Shown here one piece after another: positions 6,172-9,631 of a stretch of 9,631 nucleotides of DNA (positions within the stretch are counted from its first letter, which is position 1; every line of letters begins with the position of its first letter). The notes beneath the pieces were generated by a model. It was not told the DNA's origin and searched no databases. It saw only the letters and a program-made list of their open reading frames with translations. A program made the position numbers and the translations under genes. This DNA comes from Candidatus Kuenenia stuttgartensis (GTDB lineage Bacteria > Planctomycetota > Planctomycetia > Isosphaerales > Isosphaeraceae): positions 1 to 9,631 of the forward strand of contig CAMCFM010000123.1 in assembly GCA_945874095.1 (NCBI GenBank), written 5' to 3'.

Positions 6172-7137
6172 ATGGTGCGTCATTCCCGGCATAGCGCGAT
6201 GGACCGCGCCTCAGATCGTCGCAGGATTTTGCAAATCATGGGGCTTGGTGCGGTGGGTCTGGCCACCGGCCATTGGTCGGTACTTGCCGACGACAAAACC
6301 ACCTCACTTGAGGAAGCCACAGCTTCTTCAACCAAAACGTCAGAAACCAAACTCGCAGCCAAGGCCACAGCTTCCACAAGCTCTGTTCCCAAAGGCGACA
6401 AACCGAGCGGACTTTTAGCCGAGCCTGCCGATATCACTCAAAGTGAAATCAGCGACCTCGCGCAAGCACGCCGGCTTATCGCCGATGCCCGCGAGCAAAT
6501 GGAGCAGGTCAAAGATTATGTCTGCACATTCGTCAAACAAGAACGAATCGGCTCTAAGCTGCTGACCCCACAAGTGATCCAGATGAAGGGCCGAACCGAG
6601 CCCCACTGTATCTACTTCTCGTTTCAGACCACGCACAAGGGTCGTGAGGCGATCTATTTCCCAGCCAAATACTCCAACAAACTCGTGGCCCACGAGGGTG
6701 GCTGGACAGGGTATCTGGCAGGAACGATGAATCTCGAACCGACCGGCCGACTGGCTATGTCGGACAACCGTCACCCCGTGACTGAGGCTGGCATAAACAA
6801 GTTGGTGACTCGTGTTTATAACAGCTGGCACAAAGACTTACAGCCGGAACACGACGTCTCGATCGAGCGTGGAGTGACCATCGGCAACCGGTCCACCACG
6901 ATGGTTCAGACCAAGCACGATCACCGTCAACCGGAATTCCACTACCATATCGTCCGTCTCTATTTCGACGACGAACTCCGCCTGCCCGTGCGTTTCACAG
7001 GCTTTGAATGGCCCACTCGCAAGGGTGATGCACCGCCGATTGTGGAAGACTATCACTTCCAGAATCTCAAGGTGAACGTCGGGCTATCTGATCGCGACTT
7101 CGATCCATCAAACCCTTCTTACTCCTACAAACGATAA
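6172..7137 (+). CDS. Exported DUF1571 family protein
   Basis: This is a 321-residue protein of unknown function. Residues 1-39 look like an export signal: D15-R16-R17-R18-I19-L20 fits a twin-arginine motif, followed by a hydrophobic stretch (about 22-33) and a plausible cleavage after A39 (SVLA-DD). A Thr/Ser/Ala/Lys-rich linker (about 41-80) follows. The DUF1571 domain fills about 96-310, with ARRLIADAREQMEQVKDYVC, FVKQERIG, GREAIYFPAK, LAGTMNLEPTGRLAMSDNRH and PVTEAGINKLV, blocks I recognise from planctomycete members. It is probably periplasmic or surface-located; no enzymatic residues are known. The start at 6172 has GGAG 10 nt upstream; an in-frame ATG at 6199 lacks a Shine-Dalgarno but would also keep the twin-arginine motif. 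No clear promoter was found upstream. A strong terminator follows, so it is probably a single-gene transcript. Confidence 0.85.
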   Translation: MVRHSRHSAMDRASDRRRILQIMGLGAVGLATGHWSVLADDKTTSLEEATASSTKTSETKLAAKATASTSSVPKGDKPSGLLAEPADITQSEISDLAQARRLIADAREQMEQVKDYVCTFVKQERIGSKLLTPQVIQMKGRTEPHCIYFSFQTTHKGREAIYFPAKYSNKLVAHEGGWTGYLAGTMNLEPTGRLAMSDNRHPVTEAGINKLVTRVYNSWHKDLQPEHDVSIERGVTIGNRSTTMVQTKHDHRQPEFHYHIVRLYFDDELRLPVRFTGFEWPTRKGDAPPIVEDYHFQNLKVNVGLSDRDFDPSNPSYSYKR

Positions 7138-7168
7138 TCGGGACCACCCGATTCTGAAAACACAACCC

Positions 7169-7204
7169 AAGAGCAGTCTGTGACTTACAGGCTGCTCTTT
7201 TTTT
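7169..7204 (+). terminator. Rho-independent terminator after the DUF1571 gene
   Basis: A 13-bp stem (7169-7181 with 7187-7199, one G-U pair) closes the loop GACTT and runs into a T tract (7198-7204). It begins 31 bp after the stop codon and separates this gene from the acetyltransferase-folP-proA unit. Confidence 0.9.
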
Positions 7205-7220
7205 ATTGTAGTAATCGACC

Positions 7221-7249
7221 TTGGCAAATTTTCTGATCAGGGCTAGAAT
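7221..7249 (+). promoter_or_regulatory. Sigma-70-type promoter candidate for the acetyltransferase-folP-proA unit
   Basis: TTGGCA (7221-7226) and TAGAAT (7244-7249) are 17 bp apart, placed directly after the preceding terminator. The predicted start is near 7256, giving a leader of about 107 nt before the ATG at 7363. A second TATACAAT-like box (7289-7296) has no matching -35 at normal spacing. Confidence 0.55.
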
Positions 7250-7313
7250 CCGACCCGATGTTCAGGTGCAAGGATCGCACTTGACCGGTATACAATCCGA
7301 TTAGACTGCGTTA

Positions 7314-7329
7314 CGGAAACTTGTTTCCG
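7314..7329. repeat. 16-bp palindrome in the leader of the acetyltransferase gene
   Basis: CGGAAAC (7314-7320) and GTTTCCG (7323-7329) are perfect inverted repeats separated by TT. The site lies downstream of the promoter candidate and about 34 bp before the start codon. As DNA it has the form of an operator for a dimeric repressor; as RNA the 2-nt loop is too tight for a full stem. No regulator is encoded nearby. Confidence 0.4.
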
Positions 7330-7362
7330 AGACTCACGACAAAGCCACGGAAGGAGTCGATG

Positions 7363-7869
7363 ATGAGCCTTTTGGGAACAACCAACGCTCAACTCCAGGT
7401 TCATATTCGCTGGATGATTCGCCGCGACATGCCCGAAGTCCTTGCGATTGAAGCCGGACAGGAATCGCTTCCGTGGATGGAAGATGAGTTCTTAAAAGTA
7501 TTGCGTCAAAGGAATTGCATCGGCATGGTGGCTGAGGCTGACGATCAGATCGTCGGGTTCATGATTTATGAACTCAACAAGCATCGCCTGCAAATCCTCA
7601 ATTTTGCAGTTCATCCCAAGTTCCGCCGCCGAGGCGTGGCCACCCAGATGGCTTCAAAGCTGATGGGCAAGCTCTCAAGCCAGCGTCGCACCAAAATCTC
7701 TCTGCACATCCGAGAGACCAACCTGCCTGCTCAACTCTTCTTCAGGGCCATCGGCTTCAAGGCTCTAGAGATCGCCCGCGAACACTTTGATGACACAGGC
7801 GAGGATGCCTATGTCATGAACTATGCCTATTCCGAACCGGCTGAAGTTCGCCAGCTCAGAGCCGGCTGA
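7363..7869 (+). CDS. GNAT family N-acetyltransferase, RimI-like
   Basis: This 168-residue enzyme is expected to transfer acetyl from acetyl-CoA to an amine. The acetyl-CoA loop is R88-x2-G91-x-A93, after LNFAVHPKF, and the C-terminal block HIRETNLPAQLFFRAIGF with TGEDAYVM aligns without gaps to RimI, the ribosomal protein S18 alanine acetyltransferase. By that alignment the RimI general base (E103 in E. coli numbering) is H115 here, and the general acid Y115 is F127. S18 acetylation should therefore not be assumed and no symbol is given. The ATG at 7363 is preferred because AAGGAG (7351-7356) lies 6 nt upstream. A second ATG at 7360 is too close, and the frame's first possible start, TTG at 7321, has no site of its own. 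It is first in a unit with folP (13-bp gap) and proA. Confidence 0.85.
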   Translation: MSLLGTTNAQLQVHIRWMIRRDMPEVLAIEAGQESLPWMEDEFLKVLRQRNCIGMVAEADDQIVGFMIYELNKHRLQILNFAVHPKFRRRGVATQMASKLMGKLSSQRRTKISLHIRETNLPAQLFFRAIGFKALEIAREHFDDTGEDAYVMNYAYSEPAEVRQLRAG

Positions 7870-7882
7870 ATGATTCCTCTCC

Positions 7883-8758
7883 ATGCATAAATTTTCATGG
7901 TCGGCTGCAGGCCGAAACTTGCTCAGGCGTGATGGTCAATGCTCAGTCATGAGCATTGTCAATGTCACGCCTGATAGCTTTTCTGACGGCGGAACCGCCT
8001 TCGCTCCAGATATAGCCGTAAGAGCAGCCCTTCAAGCACTTTCAGACGGGGCTGATATCATCGACATCGGAGGCGAATCCACCCGCCCAGGCGCCACGCC
8101 TGTCCCTTTGGACGAAGAATGGGACCGCATCGCGCCGGTGATCGCCGGTGTGCTGAAAAGCTGTCCGGATACGATCATTTCGGTAGACACCTACAAGCCG
8201 GAAATCGCTCGTCGTGCCGTCGCAGCCGGTGCATTGATCGTAAACGACATCACGGGACTTGATCCCTCTGGAAACATGACCGAAGTGGTGGCCCAATCCC
8301 CGGCAGGCGTCGTAATCATGCACATGCAAGGCACGCCTGCTACGATGCAAATCAAGCCTGAGTATGAAGATGTGGTTGGCGAAGTGATTCGTTTTTTCCA
8401 TCGCCGAATTCAGACTGCTGTTCAAGCTGGTATCGCAAAGGAGCGGATCGCAGTCGATCCAGGGATCGGGTTTGGCAAGACTCTTGAGCACAACCTGACG
8501 ATCCTCAGAAATCTCAATAAATTCGCAGAACTTGGCTGCGCACTGTTGATAGGAACAAGCCGAAAGCGGATGATCGGTGATATCACAGGTCGGCCCGTGG
8601 GCGAACGCACATCCGGAAGCGTGGCCTCAGCACTTCACGCGGCATGGCACGGTGCACAGGTTGTTCGCGTGCATGATACTGCTGCGACAGTGGATGCAAT
8701 TCGAGTTTGGAACGCTTTGGAGAAGACAACAGGCGATGTCAGGCACAACCACGGATAA
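7883..8758 (+). CDS. folP: Dihydropteroate synthase
   Basis: This cytoplasmic TIM-barrel enzyme condenses 6-hydroxymethyl-dihydropterin diphosphate with p-aminobenzoate in folate synthesis, and it is the sulfonamide target. The 291-residue length is normal. Conserved blocks are NVTPDSFSDGG (27-37), GGESTRPGA (63-71), SVDT with D102, N121-D122, DPGIGFGK (192-199), GTSRKRM with S226, R227 and K228, and RVHD with R262 and H264. These match the pterin, pABA and phosphate-binding residues of the E. coli enzyme. The ATG at 7883 gives the usual short N-terminal strand before VMSIVNVTPDSF. However, the 13-bp gap after the acetyltransferase stop has no Shine-Dalgarno, so translation may be coupled to the upstream gene. 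The 3' end overlaps proA by 23 bp. Confidence 0.97.
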   Translation: MHKFSWSAAGRNLLRRDGQCSVMSIVNVTPDSFSDGGTAFAPDIAVRAALQALSDGADIIDIGGESTRPGATPVPLDEEWDRIAPVIAGVLKSCPDTIISVDTYKPEIARRAVAAGALIVNDITGLDPSGNMTEVVAQSPAGVVIMHMQGTPATMQIKPEYEDVVGEVIRFFHRRIQTAVQAGIAKERIAVDPGIGFGKTLEHNLTILRNLNKFAELGCALLIGTSRKRMIGDITGRPVGERTSGSVASALHAAWHGAQVVRVHDTAATVDAIRVWNALEKTTGDVRHNHG

Positions 8759-9631
8759 TTCATTACCTGCCAACCAGTTCGGACCATCCCACCTGCTCTG
8801 GACAGAATGTCGCGTTCTGGCTGAACGGGCCGCCGAAGCCGCTCGCCACATTGGCGTAACTTCAGGTGCAGCTCGTAATTCGTGGCTGAAAATGGCGGCT
8901 GAAGGCTTGCGCCATCGAAGGGACGAAATTCTGGCATCGAACCAAAAGGATGTCGATGCGGCTCCTGGATTCGGTCTAAACGCGGCTGCGATTGACCGAC
9001 TCAGGCTGGACTCGAAGCGTCTTGAGGCGATTGCCAATGCTGTCGAAGAGGTGGCCACCCTGCCCGACCCCGTCGGCGAGGTGATCCATGGCGGGAAACG
9101 CCCTAACGGCCTCGAAGTCAGTCAGATACGTGTCCCTCTGGGCGTGATTTTCATGATCTATGAAAGTCGGCCCAACGTAACCGTTGACGCTGCTGCCTTA
9201 TGCATCAAAAGTGGCAACGCCTGTATTTTGAGGGGCGGTAAAGAGGCCACCCACACAAATCGGGTTTTTCATCAGATTTTAAGTGACACTCTGGAACAGT
9301 CAGGCCTTCCACGCGACGCTGTGGGAATTGTCCCCACCTCCGATCGGGACGCGGTGGGCGTACTGCTTCAGATGTCAGACAAGATTGATCTGGCCATTCC
9401 CCGAGGCGGCTCAGGGCTGATCAAACGGGTGAGCCACGATGCCAAGATGCCTGTACTGAAGCACGATGCCGGTATCTGCCACGTTTACATCGATAAATCG
9501 GCTGATATCGTGATGGGCGTCAATATCATCGTGAATTCAAAGGCCCAAAGGCCAGCCGTCTGCAACGCAGCGGAAACCTTGCTGGTGCATCATGAAATCG
9601 CTCAGGAATTTCTGCCAGTCGCTGCGGAAGC
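8736..9631 (+). CDS. proA: Gamma-glutamyl phosphate reductase (ProA), cut by window edge
   Basis: This enzyme reduces gamma-glutamyl phosphate with NADPH to glutamate-5-semialdehyde, the second step of proline synthesis, in the cytoplasm. The window holds 298 codons of a protein that is usually about 417 residues. The aldehyde-dehydrogenase-like fold is seen in VPLGVIFMIYESRPNVTVDA (about 133-152), LRGGKEATHTN (165-175) and IPRGGSGLI (221-229). The catalytic cysteine is C276 in QRPAVCNAAETLLVH. The ATG at 8736 lies inside the end of folP (23-bp overlap, different frame). Only a distant GGAG (8719-8722) precedes it, so coupling to folP is likely. The first 20 residues are low in similarity to the family. 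No proB (glutamate 5-kinase) is in view; the usual proB-proA pairing is absent on this side. Confidence 0.96.
   Translation, partial: MSGTTTDNSLPANQFGPSHLLWTECRVLAERAAEAARHIGVTSGAARNSWLKMAAEGLRHRRDEILASNQKDVDAAPGFGLNAAAIDRLRLDSKRLEAIANAVEEVATLPDPVGEVIHGGKRPNGLEVSQIRVPLGVIFMIYESRPNVTVDAAALCIKSGNACILRGGKEATHTNRVFHQILSDTLEQSGLPRDAVGIVPTSDRDAVGVLLQMSDKIDLAIPRGGSGLIKRVSHDAKMPVLKHDAGICHVYIDKSADIVMGVNIIVNSKAQRPAVCNAAETLLVHHEIAQEFLPVAAE

Noticed and set aside
7321..7362. A TTG start and 14-residue extension of the GNAT protein
   Set aside because: TTG falls in the loop of the 16-bp palindrome and has no Shine-Dalgarno, whereas AAGGAG is well placed for the ATG at 7363.

Overview
The window reads as ordinary bacterial chromosome, most likely from a planctomycete of moderate GC content. 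The lineage call is inference. It rests on a DUF1571 protein of planctomycete type, on a large coiled-coil C4 zinc-ribbon protein, and on GTAG/CTAG-rich palindromic intergenic repeats of a kind I associate with that phylum. No database search was possible.

Layout. Positions 1-4801 hold a minus-strand block. In transcription order it is dnaG (primase), rpoD (primary sigma factor), a strong rho-independent terminator, a C4 zinc-ribbon coiled-coil protein, and trxA (thioredoxin, cut by the window edge). dnaG-rpoD is the core of the classical macromolecular-synthesis operon, and a good sigma-70-type promoter with a structured leader lies upstream of dnaG. Positions 4802-6171 are about 1.37 kb with no convincing intact gene. 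This stretch holds the strongest unexplained structure in the window: a duplicated element of about 125 bp, one copy of which has a 28-bp hairpin stem; a 56-bp tandem repeat; a GTAG-headed REP-like palindrome carrying a 13-bp tandem duplication; and a 19-bp tandem repeat. Positions 6172-9631 hold a plus-strand block. A secreted DUF1571 protein with its own terminator is followed by a second transcription unit with a good promoter: a GNAT acetyltransferase resembling RimI, folP (dihydropteroate synthase) and proA (gamma-glutamyl phosphate reductase, cut by the window edge). The last three are tightly packed and folP/proA overlap.

How the genes fit together. The left block covers initiation of replication, transcription and redox housekeeping. 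The right transcription unit combines protein acetylation, folate synthesis and proline synthesis, with no obvious shared pathway beyond growth. The repeat-rich spacer separates the two divergent blocks. I see no phage, insertion sequence with transposase, CRISPR array, toxin-antitoxin or defence module. The most unusual points are the repeat cluster, the GNAT protein that lacks both catalytic residues known from RimI, and a hairpin that would cover the ribosome-binding site of the DUF1571 gene.
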